NCBI GenBank assembly: GCA_035944115.1
Contig: DASZBJ010000045.1
Coordinates: 83,391-147,390, forward strand
Direction of reading: 5' to 3'
DNA length: 64,000 bases
DNA from: Candidatus Babeliales bacterium
Lineage (GTDB): Bacteria; Babelota; Babeliae; Babelales; Vermiphilaceae
The notes under the pieces were generated by a model that saw only the letters and a program-made list of their open reading frames with translations, was not told where the DNA came from and did not search any database. A program made the translations under genes and the position numbers. How positions within the stretch are numbered: the first letter of the stretch is position 1; every line of letters begins with the position of its first letter. Of the stretch, positions 20,701-28,320 are shown piece after piece.

Positions 20701-22067
20701 TTAACTTCTTTTAATGTCGAACTATCCCCTGGCCATACCTTTGCATGTAAATCTTTTAACGCATCATCCTGCGTCATGCAACGATCCTGTCCAAGCGTCA
20801 TCGCCATTGTCGGTTGATACACATATCCAGCAGACTGAATTAATTGAAATTCAATTAATTTAAAATACTTAATATGATCATAATGATCTTGTGTAAACAC
20901 CTGACCCTGCTCAACAAGAATCTCTCCCGTCTCAGGATCAATTAAATCTTTCCCCATCACCCTATTAATGACGTTCGCAACACGCAACGACAGTTCCGTA
21001 ATATCTGCTTTAATAAAACGACTCACCATATCTTTGGTAACTCGTTTTCCTAAATACTTTAATTCTAAATCAGCAGGTAACATTCCCTTTTCAATACGCT
21101 GACCAATTAAAGCATCAGTAACCGGAATAAAAAACTCTCCCTTTTTACATACAACCGTATCAAAATTGTAAAAGAGAGGAACAATTGCGTCGCGCTCAAT
21201 ACCAAGCGCCTGTAAGAATGTAGTAACTAATATCTTTTTCTTTTTATCTATACGAACATATAAATAATCATTACTATCAAATTCAAAATCAAGCCAAGAA
21301 CCACGCATTGGAATAATACGTGCTAAATAATACGGCTTACCACCAAAATCTTTTACTTTTTTACTTTGCGAGAAAACAACACCCGGAGAACGATGCAACT
21401 GTGTTACAATAACACGATCAACACCATTAATTAAGAATGTGCCTAAATTTCCCAACCGGTACTGATCTTGATTTTCATACAAATCAGCCATAACAGGAAG
21501 ATCTACAAAGAAAATCTCCTGCTCTTTAATATCATGTATTACTCTATTTTGTGCTTCATCAAGGTCCCAATTGATCAACTGAATGCGGATCTTAAGTGGC
21601 AAAGAGAAGGTCTGACCACTCGCTCTACATTCGCCAAGGGACATCGGCATTTTAATAATAACGCGCGATAAGCAGTTAGAACACCCTTTATAACGAGCTG
21701 CAGCTTTTGCACAAAATTTGCATGTTCCGTCTTTATCAAGACGGGAACATGCAGATTTTTTACAAGAAGAACAATTCCATTGGTAACGGTTAGCAATCCC
21801 CGTTAGTTTTCCACAAGAACAGGCCCAGTTCCCCAATTCATAACTTACATACTCAAGCGATAATTTATCGTTATAATCGATAGGAAAAATATCACGTAAA
21901 ACTTTTTCTAACCCAATCAGCTGACGCTCTTCAGGTAGAAAATCTAATTGAACAAAATCATTAAATGATTTTGATTGGATCTCAATGAGATTAGGAACAG
22001 GAACAATCCCTCTAATCTTTTCAAAAGATTTACGCAAAACACCCTTGCTAATATGCAAGTTAGACAT
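17745..22067 (-). CDS. rpoB: DNA-directed RNA polymerase subunit beta with cysteine-rich insertion
   Basis: Large subunit of RNA polymerase, 1440 residues. The rifampicin region (GQLSQFMDQTNPLAEIAHKR) and the catalytic-side block KIAGRHGNKGVVS are canonical. Unusual is the N-terminal region at about residues 81-137. Where the standard protein passes directly from SYELG to the LPLKIRI strand, this one has about 60 extra residues with Cys at 83, 85, 99, 102, 107, 116, 119, 129 and 132, including CSSC, CKFC and CSNC pairs that look like zinc ribbons. The gene starts 97 bases after rplL in the standard ribosomal-protein/polymerase order. Confidence 0.98.
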   Translation of the reverse strand: MSNLHISKGVLRKSFEKIRGIVPVPNLIEIQSKSFNDFVQLDFLPEERQLIGLEKVLRDIFPIDYNDKLSLEYVSYELGNWACSCGKLTGIANRYQWNCSSCKKSACSRLDKDGTCKFCAKAAARYKGCSNCLSRVIIKMPMSLGECRASGQTFSLPLKIRIQLINWDLDEAQNRVIHDIKEQEIFFVDLPVMADLYENQDQYRLGNLGTFLINGVDRVIVTQLHRSPGVVFSQSKKVKDFGGKPYYLARIIPMRGSWLDFEFDSNDYLYVRIDKKKKILVTTFLQALGIERDAIVPLFYNFDTVVCKKGEFFIPVTDALIGQRIEKGMLPADLELKYLGKRVTKDMVSRFIKADITELSLRVANVINRVMGKDLIDPETGEILVEQGQVFTQDHYDHIKYFKLIEFQLIQSAGYVYQPTMAMTLGQDRCMTQDDALKDLHAKVWPGDSSTLKEVKERFDNLFFNSRFYDLTQVGRVRMNSKLGLNTPEDQLVLTQEDIVATIRYLVNLKELGEGELDDIDHLGNRRVRLVGELLSNQMYLGFLRVERIIRERFRMQEVHSALMPQDFLNVKPLSAVLREFFGLGQLSQFMDQTNPLAEIAHKRRLSALGPGGVLKDRATYEIRDVHTSHYGRICPIETPEGQTVGLISSLATYATVNHLGFIETAYRKVTNKVIEDEVVFLDAFQEEEYAIAQVEASEDNKIINPGKIFARHQGNFLYADAETIKYIDLSPKQLVSVSSALIPFLEHDDATRALMGANMQRQAVPLIKMQAPIVGTGMEQEIAKASGGVIMARRAGVVEYVSSEKIIIRAHEQEFSRMEDWFALGIDTYHLRKFERSSYSTWIHHTPIVKPGDVVNVGDVLSNGPAINNGELALGSNLLVAFMPWHGYNFEDAIVVNKRLVSDDVLTSVHIEEFVADARDTKLGPEEITRDIPNVSDALLAGLDEDGIVRVGTRVKTGDVLVGKVTLKGDIQYSPEEKLLRAIFGEKSREVRDTSLCVPPGVEGTVVDVKIFSRSGVRRDKRYKQEVTKQIEKIDRDFQGHSDLLVKMVCGKIIDVLDGKKCPAKVSHDVVEDGVYDRSKLLNQPIDVIFALKAHDKASIEAIQQIKDFYDNQVRVLSGLKEERINNLKKGDPLPSGVIKMVKVYIAMKRAVSIGDKIAGRHGNKGVVSTIVPREDMPYLEDGTPVDIVLNPLGVPSRMNVGQILETVLGFAGRALGERLQQQLETQGFAIVQQALEQCFGAELIDAYEKQYGKEGLMDLARKTAREGVLFSTPVFDGAGYDTDIKPLLNTLDLPESGTFRVRDGRTGDYFDQPVSVGVIYIMKLDHMVDDKLHARSVGPYSLVTQQPLGGKAQEGGQRLGEMEVWALEAYGAAYTLQEMLTYKSDDVTGRHKVYEAIVRGDEIPEPGVPESFNVLIKELQSLGLQVDLFKADKEKIDE

Positions 22068-22163
22068 TAAGTTGCTCCCCGCTATATGAAAACAAACAGA
22101 TTACTTCCATTCAATCTACGTATGTAGACCCCAACAATCAACTGAAAATCAATACAACTTCTT

Positions 22164-22547
22164 TTATGAAAGTTGTACTTTCGCTCCAGCTGCATCCAAT
22201 GCTTCTTTAATTTTTTGAGCGTCATCTTTTGCAGCAGACTCAGCAATAACTGACGGAGCTTCTTCAACAACTTTTTTAGCATCTGTTAAGCTCAATTGAG
22301 TAACTTGCTTAAGCGCTTTAATCACTTTGATTTTATCAGCACCAACATCTTGCAATGTTACTTTATAAGAAGATTTTTCTTCTGCTGCCACTGGAGCTGC
22401 CGCTGCTGCAGGAGCTGCTGCTGCCGCTACTGGCATAGCCGCTGAAACACCAAATTTAGTTTCTAACGCTTTTACCAGGTCAGACAACTCTAAAACTGAC
22501 ATATTGCTTATTTCTTCAATCATTTTTTCATATGATTTTGATGCCAT
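22164..22547 (-). CDS. rplL: 50S ribosomal protein L7/L12
   Basis: Stalk protein recruiting translation GTPases. Helical N-terminal dimerisation part, an Ala/Pro hinge (residues 40-60), and a C-terminal domain with IKVIKALKQVTQLSLTDAKK, the GTPase-contact helices. The ATG at 22547 has GGAG 8 bases upstream; the frame continues to a TTG at 22559 that is less likely. It follows rplJ as in most bacteria. Confidence 0.97.
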   Translation of the reverse strand: MASKSYEKMIEEISNMSVLELSDLVKALETKFGVSAAMPVAAAAAPAAAAAPVAAEEKSSYKVTLQDVGADKIKVIKALKQVTQLSLTDAKKVVEEAPSVIAESAAKDDAQKIKEALDAAGAKVQLS

Positions 22548-22626
22548 AGCATTCTCCAAACCAATTAAATTAAAAAATTACACTTAAACTATGATGACAT
22601 TACACACAACCATCCACTAACGTACC

Positions 22627-23148
22627 TTAAGACTGTTTTTGATCACCAATCTGTTTCAATACAAATAAAAGCCTTAAAGTAAGCATGTTCAAAACTTGAA
22701 CTAGGTTCACAATTGGCATGTTTAATGTACCACACAATTGAGCTCGTAACACATCCTTTGATGGAAGCGACGCCATACGAACAACAGATCCCGCATCAAG
22801 GACATCTGCATCCAAACAGCACGCAACAATATTTAATGCTGCATTTTTCTTTGAAAATTCATGCAACACTTTTGCAATTACAGGTGGTTCTTCACTTGTA
22901 AAAACTATACCGATTTGCTCTTTACAAAATGGCAACAAATCATGTCCTTTTTGGACATTACCAATCGCCAGCCTTAAAAGCCTCGCTTTTGCTATTTTTA
23001 ACTTACCACCATTTTGACGTAATTCTCTACGCAAGTCTTCCATTTGCTTAACGTTCAACTTCTGAACGTTAACAAGAAACGATGCCGCGCTTTTAGAAAA
23101 ATTACCCTGTAGATAGTCTACAACTTCAACTTTTTGTTGACGATTCAT
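22627..23148 (-). CDS. rplJ: 50S ribosomal protein L10
   Basis: Stalk base protein that anchors L7/L12 dimers. The N-terminal globular domain is recognisable (LRRELRQNGGKLKIAKARLL), as is the C-terminal helix (residues about 140-173) for L12 binding. Length 173 is normal. It lies between rplA and rplL. Confidence 0.93.
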   Translation of the reverse strand: MNRQQKVEVVDYLQGNFSKSAASFLVNVQKLNVKQMEDLRRELRQNGGKLKIAKARLLRLAIGNVQKGHDLLPFCKEQIGIVFTSEEPPVIAKVLHEFSKKNAALNIVACCLDADVLDAGSVVRMASLPSKDVLRAQLCGTLNMPIVNLVQVLNMLTLRLLFVLKQIGDQKQS

Positions 23149-23168
23149 TGTATATACCTTTCACCAAC

Positions 23169-23873
23169 CTAAGATCGTAGAATCTCATCTGGATTTATCT
23201 GAATACCGACACCCATTGTGGAAGAAACAACCATCTTTTTCAAAAATTTTCCTTTAGCCGATGCAGGTTTTGCACCCAATAAAGCCTTGGTAAAAGCCGC
23301 TAAATTATCGCGTAACTTTTCTGGAGTAAAGGATACTTTACCAAAAGAAAAATGGACTAATCCATTCTTATCATTCTTGAAAAAAACTCGTCCACTTTTT
23401 AAATCGGCTACAACACCCGCTACGTCAGTGGTAACTGTACCCAATTTTTTATTTGGAAGTAATCCACGAGGGCCAAGGAATTTTGCTAATTTACCCACAA
23501 GCCCCATCATATCAGGCGTTGCTATAGCAAAAGTAAAATCCAACCAACCACCGCTAATCTTTTCCACTAAATCTTCCGCCCCTACATAATCAGCGCCCGC
23601 TTTATTCGCCTCATCAGCCGCATCGCCCTTAGCAAAAACTAAAACTTTAATAGTTTTGCCGCGACCGTGCGGTAATGTAACCGATCCGCGCACTACCTGA
23701 TCACCCTTTGACGCATCTATGCTCAACACAACATCTACGTCAACCGATTCATCAAATTTAGCATACGCAAGCTCTTTCACACGCGTTAATGCTTGATCCG
23801 TGGCCAAAACTTGCCCACGTACCACTTTTTCTTCTACTTGCCTGTATTTTTTACCATGCATAGACATATACAT
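23169..23873 (-). CDS. rplA: 50S ribosomal protein L1
   Basis: L1 stalk protein for E-site tRNA release. Family blocks present: VRGSVTLPHGRGKTIKVLVF, LVGKLAKFLGPRGLLPNKKLGTV and the C-terminal SSTMGVGIQIN. Length is 234 from the ATG at 23873; a second in-frame ATG at 23867 is equally possible because AGGA sits 9 bases before it. The start lies 5 bases after the rplK stop. Confidence 0.97.
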   Translation of the reverse strand: MYMSMHGKKYRQVEEKVVRGQVLATDQALTRVKELAYAKFDESVDVDVVLSIDASKGDQVVRGSVTLPHGRGKTIKVLVFAKGDAADEANKAGADYVGAEDLVEKISGGWLDFTFAIATPDMMGLVGKLAKFLGPRGLLPNKKLGTVTTDVAGVVADLKSGRVFFKNDKNGLVHFSFGKVSFTPEKLRDNLAAFTKALLGAKPASAKGKFLKKMVVSSTMGVGIQINPDEILRS

Positions 23874-23878
23874 TCATC

Positions 23879-24304
23879 CTAATCAATTACGTCAACACCC
23901 ATACTTCTTGCGCTGCCAGCTACAATCTTTTTAGCCTGCTCAATATCAGCAACATTCAAATCAGGAAGCTTTATCTTCGCTATTTGCTCGATATCGCTCC
24001 ACGTTATCACACCAACCTTATTTGTGTTTGGCTTTGCAGACCCTTTAGCAAGATTGATTTTCTTTTTAATCAATATCGTAGTCGGTGGAGTTTTAATAAC
24101 AAATGTAAATGTCTTATCCGTGAAAATAGTTACAACGACCGGAACAACATCACCCTTCTTATCAGCAGTCTTTGCATTAAATTGCTTACAAAATTCCATA
24201 AGATTAACTTGATGTTGACCAAGGTTGTTACCAACTGGAGGAGCTGGTGTGGCTGTACCACCAGGAATTTGTAGCTTCACTTGAGCTTTTATAACTTTAG
24301 CCAT
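23879..24304 (-). CDS. rplK: 50S ribosomal protein L11
   Basis: GTPase-associated-centre protein. Starts with the typical KVIKAQVKLQIPGGTATPAPP and contains PPTTILIKKK and the C-terminal IVAGSARSMGVDV rRNA-binding domain. 141 residues. Lies between nusG and rplA. Confidence 0.97.
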   Translation of the reverse strand: MAKVIKAQVKLQIPGGTATPAPPVGNNLGQHQVNLMEFCKQFNAKTADKKGDVVPVVVTIFTDKTFTFVIKTPPTTILIKKKINLAKGSAKPNTNKVGVITWSDIEQIAKIKLPDLNVADIEQAKKIVAGSARSMGVDVID

Positions 24305-24322
24305 TGAGTAATCTACCTTTGA

Positions 24323-24841
24323 TTATTGCTTAACTTGATTAAAACCTAATTCGACAGGAGTCATTCTACCAAAAATACTCACCATTACTGTTAGGCGCTC
24401 ACTGCCTTCGTCAACTTTGTCTACAATGCCAACGAAGCCCGCAAACGGACCCTCTTTTATATCAATCTCACTACCAACAGTAAATGCACTCTTTTCAGCA
24501 GACAACACAACCTCACCACTTGCTTGAGACAATACCCGACTCACTTCTTTTTGAGAAAGCGGAATGGGCTCTTTATCTCCTAAAAAACGCAATACACGCA
24601 GACTAGCTGTGACCAACCGGATAATACCCGGCACAATCTCCATCTCAATCAACATATAACCTGGAAAAAGCTGCTCATCCTTTTCTTCAGCAGCATTGAA
24701 AAAACTTTTTAGCTTTGCCGAAGGTATCAAAATCTGACCTACGTACTCTTCAAACCCAGCCTCACGAATACTTTTCATCAGATTAGCCTTAATCGCATCT
24801 TCATATCCAGCATAAACCTGAATCACATACCAACGTTTCAT
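24323..24841 (-). CDS. nusG: Transcription termination/antitermination factor NusG
   Basis: Binds RNA polymerase and couples it to Rho or ribosomes. NGN domain from MKRWYVIQVYAGYE to about residue 110, then a KOW motif (IKEGPFAGFVGIVDKV, about residues 128-143). Length 172 is normal. It follows secE, as in nearly all bacteria. Confidence 0.96.
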   Translation of the reverse strand: MKRWYVIQVYAGYEDAIKANLMKSIREAGFEEYVGQILIPSAKLKSFFNAAEEKDEQLFPGYMLIEMEIVPGIIRLVTASLRVLRFLGDKEPIPLSQKEVSRVLSQASGEVVLSAEKSAFTVGSEIDIKEGPFAGFVGIVDKVDEGSERLTVMVSIFGRMTPVELGFNQVKQ

Positions 24842-24863
24842 CTTTGCGCTTTATCCCAACTTT

Positions 24864-25055
24864 CTACACATAGTGCTTGAAAATATATTCTATTGCCCGC
24901 ACAATCCCTTTATCGACCAACCCTAAATAAATCGTAAATGCAAAAACAAACACGAGAACTACAACCGTAGATTCCATAAACGAATCAAACTTAGGCCAAA
25001 CTACCTTTGACAGTTCTATTCTAACCTCATGTAAAAAATGCATAACGCTCTTCAT
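24864..25055 (-). CDS. secE: Preprotein translocase subunit SecE
   Basis: Small single-span SecE of 63 residues. Amphipathic helix FLHEVRIELSKVVWPKFDSF followed by one membrane segment (about residues 28-50). The L.KV.WP signature is diagnostic. Lies between tRNA-Trp and nusG. Confidence 0.95.
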   Translation of the reverse strand: MKSVMHFLHEVRIELSKVVWPKFDSFMESTVVVLVFVFAFTIYLGLVDKGIVRAIEYIFKHYV

Positions 25056-25110
25056 CTAGCCACCCAAGGAATTGCTTGTTTATAATCTTACTTCTTACCC
25101 ATCTATATGG

Positions 25111-25183
25111 CAGGCCAGGAGGGACTTGAACCCCCAACCATCAGATTTGGAGTCTGCTGCTCTACCATTCGAGCTACTGGCCT
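25111..25183 (-). tRNA. tRNA-Trp (CCA)
   Basis: Acceptor AGGCCAG/CTGGCCT, anticodon stem CAGAC with loop TCCAAAT and anticodon CCA. CCA tail not encoded. Sits before secE, a widespread arrangement. Confidence 0.94.
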
Positions 25184-25191
25184 ACAAAAGT

Positions 25192-25350
25192 TTACTTCGA
25201 TTCCTTATGCTCACCATGCTTACGGCATCGCGAACAGTATTTTTTCAACTTTAATGACCCAGCAGTTCGCTGTTTACCTACTACCTGCGTATAATTACGC
25301 TCTTTACATTCGCCACATACTAAGTGTGTGGTAACTCTATTTTTAGCCAT
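25192..25350 (-). CDS. rpmG: 50S ribosomal protein L33
   Basis: A 52-residue ribosomal protein. Zinc-binding type with two intact pairs, CGEC (residues 12-15) and CSRC (39-42), then a basic tail. The start ATG at 25350 has GAGAA upstream. It is inserted between tRNA-Thr and tRNA-Trp, so it belongs to the tRNA/secE transcription unit. Confidence 0.93.
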   Translation of the reverse strand: MAKNRVTTHLVCGECKERNYTQVVGKQRTAGSLKLKKYCSRCRKHGEHKESK

Positions 25351-25411
25351 ATTCTCTACAGTCTACACTATTGGATTTAATCATGCAATTTACAACTTCT
25401 CAAACTTATGG

Positions 25412-25484
25412 AGCCCGCGACCGGATTTGAACCGGTGACCTCTCCCTTACCAAGGAAGTGCTCTACCGACTGAGCTACGTGGGC
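25412..25484 (-). tRNA. tRNA-Thr (GGT)
   Basis: Cloverleaf with anticodon loop TTGGTAA. The acceptor stem GCCCACG/CGCGGGC contains one A-C mismatch at the fifth pair. CCA not encoded. Confidence 0.9.
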
Positions 25485-25563
25485 ACAACCCCGATAATTA
25501 TGTATAGGTTAAATAAAAAACAGAAAAAGACAACTTAATCTTATTCTGTTTTTTATTAATTGG

Positions 25564-25636
25564 AGCTGGCGGCTGGATTTGAACCTGCGACCTGCTGATT
25601 ACAAATCAGCTGCTCTACCAACTGAGCTACGCCAGC
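25564..25636 (-). tRNA. tRNA-Thr (TGT)
   Basis: Acceptor GCTGGCG/CGCCAGC, anticodon stem GCTGA/TCAGC with loop TTTGTAA. CCA not encoded. Confidence 0.93.
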
Positions 25637-25668
25637 ATTATTTTTAAACCTAGTAAATTCAATTTTGG

Positions 25669-25741
25669 AGCGGGAAACGGGGCTCGAACCCGCAACCTAC
25701 AGCTTGGAAGGCTGTCGCTCTACCAGTTGAGCTATTCCCGC
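25669..25741 (-). tRNA. tRNA-Gly (TCC)
   Basis: Acceptor GCGGGAA/TTCCCGC, anticodon stem ACAGC/GCTGT with loop CTTCCAA. CCA not encoded. Confidence 0.93.
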
Positions 25742-25767
25742 GGTCTTTCTCTGTGCAATCTAAATGG

Positions 25768-25849
25768 TGGCGAGAGCAGGATTCGAACCTGCGAAGGCTG
25801 TGCCAACGGATTTACAGTCCATCCCCTTTGACCACTCGGGTATCTCGCC
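25768..25849 (-). tRNA. tRNA-Tyr (GTA)
   Basis: Long variable arm as expected for Tyr; acceptor GGCGAGA/TCTCGCC; anticodon GTA in loop CTGTAAA. First gene of the minus-strand tRNA/ribosomal/polymerase unit. Confidence 0.93.
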
Positions 25850-25887
25850 AATTTCAAACCGTCGAACAACAACTTAACCTTCGACTG

Positions 25888-25918
25888 AATATAATAATGA
25901 TTTTTCTATAGATTTCAA
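25888..25918 (-). promoter_or_regulatory. Candidate promoter of the tRNA-rpmG-secE-rpoBC superoperon
   Basis: On the minus strand TTGAAA (25918-25913) and TATATT (25893-25888) with a rather long 19-base spacer, about 40 bases before tRNA-Tyr. The position is right for a start of the large unit; the spacing is not ideal. Confidence 0.35.
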
Positions 25919-25925
25919 CTTTAAT

Positions 25926-26159
25926 TTATGATTTCTTGCAATCTGCGGCTTCTTTTTCGTACTCTTGCAAAATTTCACGCACTTCTTCCACACAACTATT
26001 GCATCCAGTGCCAACACCTAAAGCATCTTGTAATGCCGTATATGTATCTTTTCCACTCTCTATGGCTTGTGTAATATCACTAAACATAACTCCCATGCAC
26101 GTACACACCAAATAATCAGATGTTTCGCATGACTTTTTACACGAAGAAGAACAACTCAT
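25926..26159 (-). CDS. BFD-type [2Fe-2S]-binding protein
   Basis: Small 77-residue protein. Four Cys in the BFD arrangement: CTC (residues 19-21) and CNSC (53-56), separated by the helical ITQAIESG and YTALQDALGVGTG segments. BFD domains carry a [2Fe-2S] cluster and act in bacterioferritin iron release or as modules of larger enzymes. The extra Cys-rich N-terminus (CSSSCKKSC) is unusual and may bind another metal. No ferritin gene is adjacent. Confidence 0.8.
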   Translation of the reverse strand: MSCSSSCKKSCETSDYLVCTCMGVMFSDITQAIESGKDTYTALQDALGVGTGCNSCVEEVREILQEYEKEAADCKKS

Positions 26160-26186
26160 GTCACGTCCCTATAATTAACATTATTA

Positions 26187-26636
26187 TTATCTACTAATAC
26201 GATAGCACAATTTTCGCTGGATATCATCTACATAATCTATCGTAACATGACAAACCAACTCTTGATGCAACAATGGCATCACCACATCTGGCCACTCAAT
26301 AATACTAACACTACCCTGCTGATAGATATATTCATCAAACCCTGCCTGCAAAAACTCATCGGTTGTTTTTAAACGATAACAGTCAAAATGATAGATAGTT
26401 TCTCCATCATACCCTGTATACAAATTTACATAGGTAAATGTTGGACTCGTTATTACGTCACGCACGCCCACCTGCTTAAGCATTGCGCGAACCAATGTTG
26501 TTTTACCCGCCCCTAGCGATCCCGTAAAAGTAAAAATATGCACTCGATCACGCAAAGAAAGCAACGTCAAGGCAATACGCTCTACCTCGTCAATTCCATA
26601 CACAATACATACTTGTTCAAACAAATCTTTCTTCAT
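26187..26636 (-). CDS. tsaE: tRNA threonylcarbamoyladenosine biosynthesis ATPase TsaE
   Basis: ATPase needed for the t6A37 modification of tRNAs reading ANN codons, partner of TsaB/TsaD. Walker A GSLGAGKTT (residues about 39-47), then TSPTFTYVN and the IYHFDCYRL and IIEWPD motifs that define the family. 149 residues. The start overlaps the stop of the upstream NYN gene by 4 bases (ATGA). Confidence 0.93.
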   Translation of the reverse strand: MKKDLFEQVCIVYGIDEVERIALTLLSLRDRVHIFTFTGSLGAGKTTLVRAMLKQVGVRDVITSPTFTYVNLYTGYDGETIYHFDCYRLKTTDEFLQAGFDEYIYQQGSVSIIEWPDVVMPLLHQELVCHVTIDYVDDIQRKLCYRISR

Positions 26637-27214
26637 AATTTTTTTATCTTTTGATGTAACTTTTTTTCTTTTTTTGATAACTGATGTTTATTTCTTACTC
26701 TTGCCACGGAATCTAACTCTTGCTTAGAATCAATGCGACCGGCATTTGCACTCATCAATGCATCCAATTCCGGGTTATCTGTATCAGTTGTTTTAATAAT
26801 CGCTTTATTGCGATTGCCCCCACTTCCCTCTTGTTTCGACTTAAGCACACTATTCACCTGCATATAAAATTCTAATGCAGGAAAAGACTGTACATTATAC
26901 CGCTCTGCCCAAGTACACAACTCTCGATCTGATGAAACCAACAGCAAGTCATACTGTTGATGCTCCTCGATATATCGCTTCATATACGTATCTGCAGTTT
27001 CCTGTAATCCCGAATAGACAACATATATCCCATACACACGCTCTTTAACCGCTCGGTCATCTAAGCCGCCATCAAATACAGCAACAACCGTATGGTTTCG
27101 CTTTTTGGCGTATAAGCCCAACCGACGGATAAAAATATTCCGCTCATGATCTGAAATAAATTTACCGCCTAAAATCTGCTTTAGTATATTATAAGCATCA
27201 ATTACAATGACCAC
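26633..27214 (-). CDS. YacP-like NYN domain ribonuclease
   Basis: PIN/NYN-fold nuclease. Acidic residues at expected positions: VIDAYN (about residues 3-8), VAVFDGG (about 44-50) and SSDREL (about 95-100). The C-terminal 45 residues are lysine-rich and probably bind RNA. The B. subtilis relative Rae1/YacP is a ribosome-associated mRNA endonuclease; whether this protein does the same is unknown. First gene of a pair with tsaE. Confidence 0.75.
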   Translation of the reverse strand: MVIVIDAYNILKQILGGKFISDHERNIFIRRLGLYAKKRNHTVVAVFDGGLDDRAVKERVYGIYVVYSGLQETADTYMKRYIEEHQQYDLLLVSSDRELCTWAERYNVQSFPALEFYMQVNSVLKSKQEGSGGNRNKAIIKTTDTDNPELDALMSANAGRIDSKQELDSVARVRNKHQLSKKEKKLHQKIKKL

Positions 27215-27276
27215 AATTTCTCTTTTTATTATTGCATTTCTTATTGCATTATTCCATATTACACATTACGATTAAA

Positions 27277-27282
27277 TATAAT
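27277..27282 (+). promoter_or_regulatory. Possible -10 element for atpG
   Basis: TATAAT about 60 bases before the atpG ATG. A TTCCAT 19 bases upstream is a weak -35 candidate. Confidence 0.3.
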
Positions 27283-27340
27283 ACACTCATAATGCAATTT
27301 AAATCATATAAACAACCTTTTAAGGATATGGCAGCATATT

Positions 27341-28186
27341 ATGGCGCAGCTCATTCAAATGCGGCAACGCATTCACGCTATAGAAACAATCAAAAAAATC
27401 ACCTATGCGATGCGTCTGATTTCCATGTCCACACACTCACAACTAAAAAACAAAGAAAAGCCTCTCACATTTTATACAAACGCACTTAACCAACTATTTG
27501 TCGCAATAAAAGATCAAGCTTCTACATGGCATAACCCACTCATGCATACAACAGAAGCAATAAAACAAAAAACGCTCGTTATTATAGTCGGATCACAAAA
27601 AGGACTTTGTGGCAACTTTAACACTGCATTACTCAAATTTTTTCATACTGCGCATCCATCACCACAGACAGAACATAATGCCTATATAGCAATTGGAAAA
27701 AAGATGATAGAGCTACTCGCCAGTCACGACTCCACACCGCTGCTTCTTTCGTTTCCAGAATTTTCCACAGTCAACATAACTGCATTGGCAACACGGCTCA
27801 TTAATCATATAATTACAGAGCAGTACACACAAGTTACAATCATAAGCAATCGACCACGATCATTTTTTTTACAAAAACCTGAACAGTTTCAATTAGTTCC
27901 ATTTACTATTCCCCCATCAACTACTAACACGCCATCGTTTACTCAATACTCATGGGAACAAAAGCCTGAAGTTCTATTAGATATCGTGCTACATCAATAC
28001 ATCGAAGCAACAATATACGAAGTTCTTTTCCAGTCCCTGGTTGCGGAACAAGCCGCCCGATTTTTATCGATGGATGGATCAACCCGTAACGCAAATGGAT
28101 TACTTGAAACCGCAAAACTGCAATATAATAAATTCCGTCAAGCAAAAATCACTCGTGAGTTGACTGAACTTACCAGCAGCATGTAA
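27341..28186 (+). CDS. atpG: F-type ATP synthase gamma subunit, isolated and diverged
   Basis: Central rotor shaft of F1. The N-terminal helix (RQRIHAIETIKKITYAMRLI) and the C-terminal helix (AKLQYNKFRQAKITRELTEL) match the family well; the middle is strongly diverged. Length 281 is normal. There are no other atp genes around it: it lies between a NYN nuclease and a delta-60 repeat gene. Other subunits must be encoded elsewhere if the enzyme is complete. Confidence 0.88.
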   Translation: MAQLIQMRQRIHAIETIKKITYAMRLISMSTHSQLKNKEKPLTFYTNALNQLFVAIKDQASTWHNPLMHTTEAIKQKTLVIIVGSQKGLCGNFNTALLKFFHTAHPSPQTEHNAYIAIGKKMIELLASHDSTPLLLSFPEFSTVNITALATRLINHIITEQYTQVTIISNRPRSFFLQKPEQFQLVPFTIPPSTTNTPSFTQYSWEQKPEVLLDIVLHQYIEATIYEVLFQSLVAEQAARFLSMDGSTRNANGLLETAKLQYNKFRQAKITRELTELTSSM

Positions 28187-28320
28187 ACGACAAATACATT
28201 GTACATCTACCATTGCTCATATATTTTTCCCATTTTTATTGAACCCTTTATTGCATTTTTCATATCTTCTTATGAAATAATTTTATTGTTAGCGAAAAGT
28301 AATGATGAAAGGAATGTATC

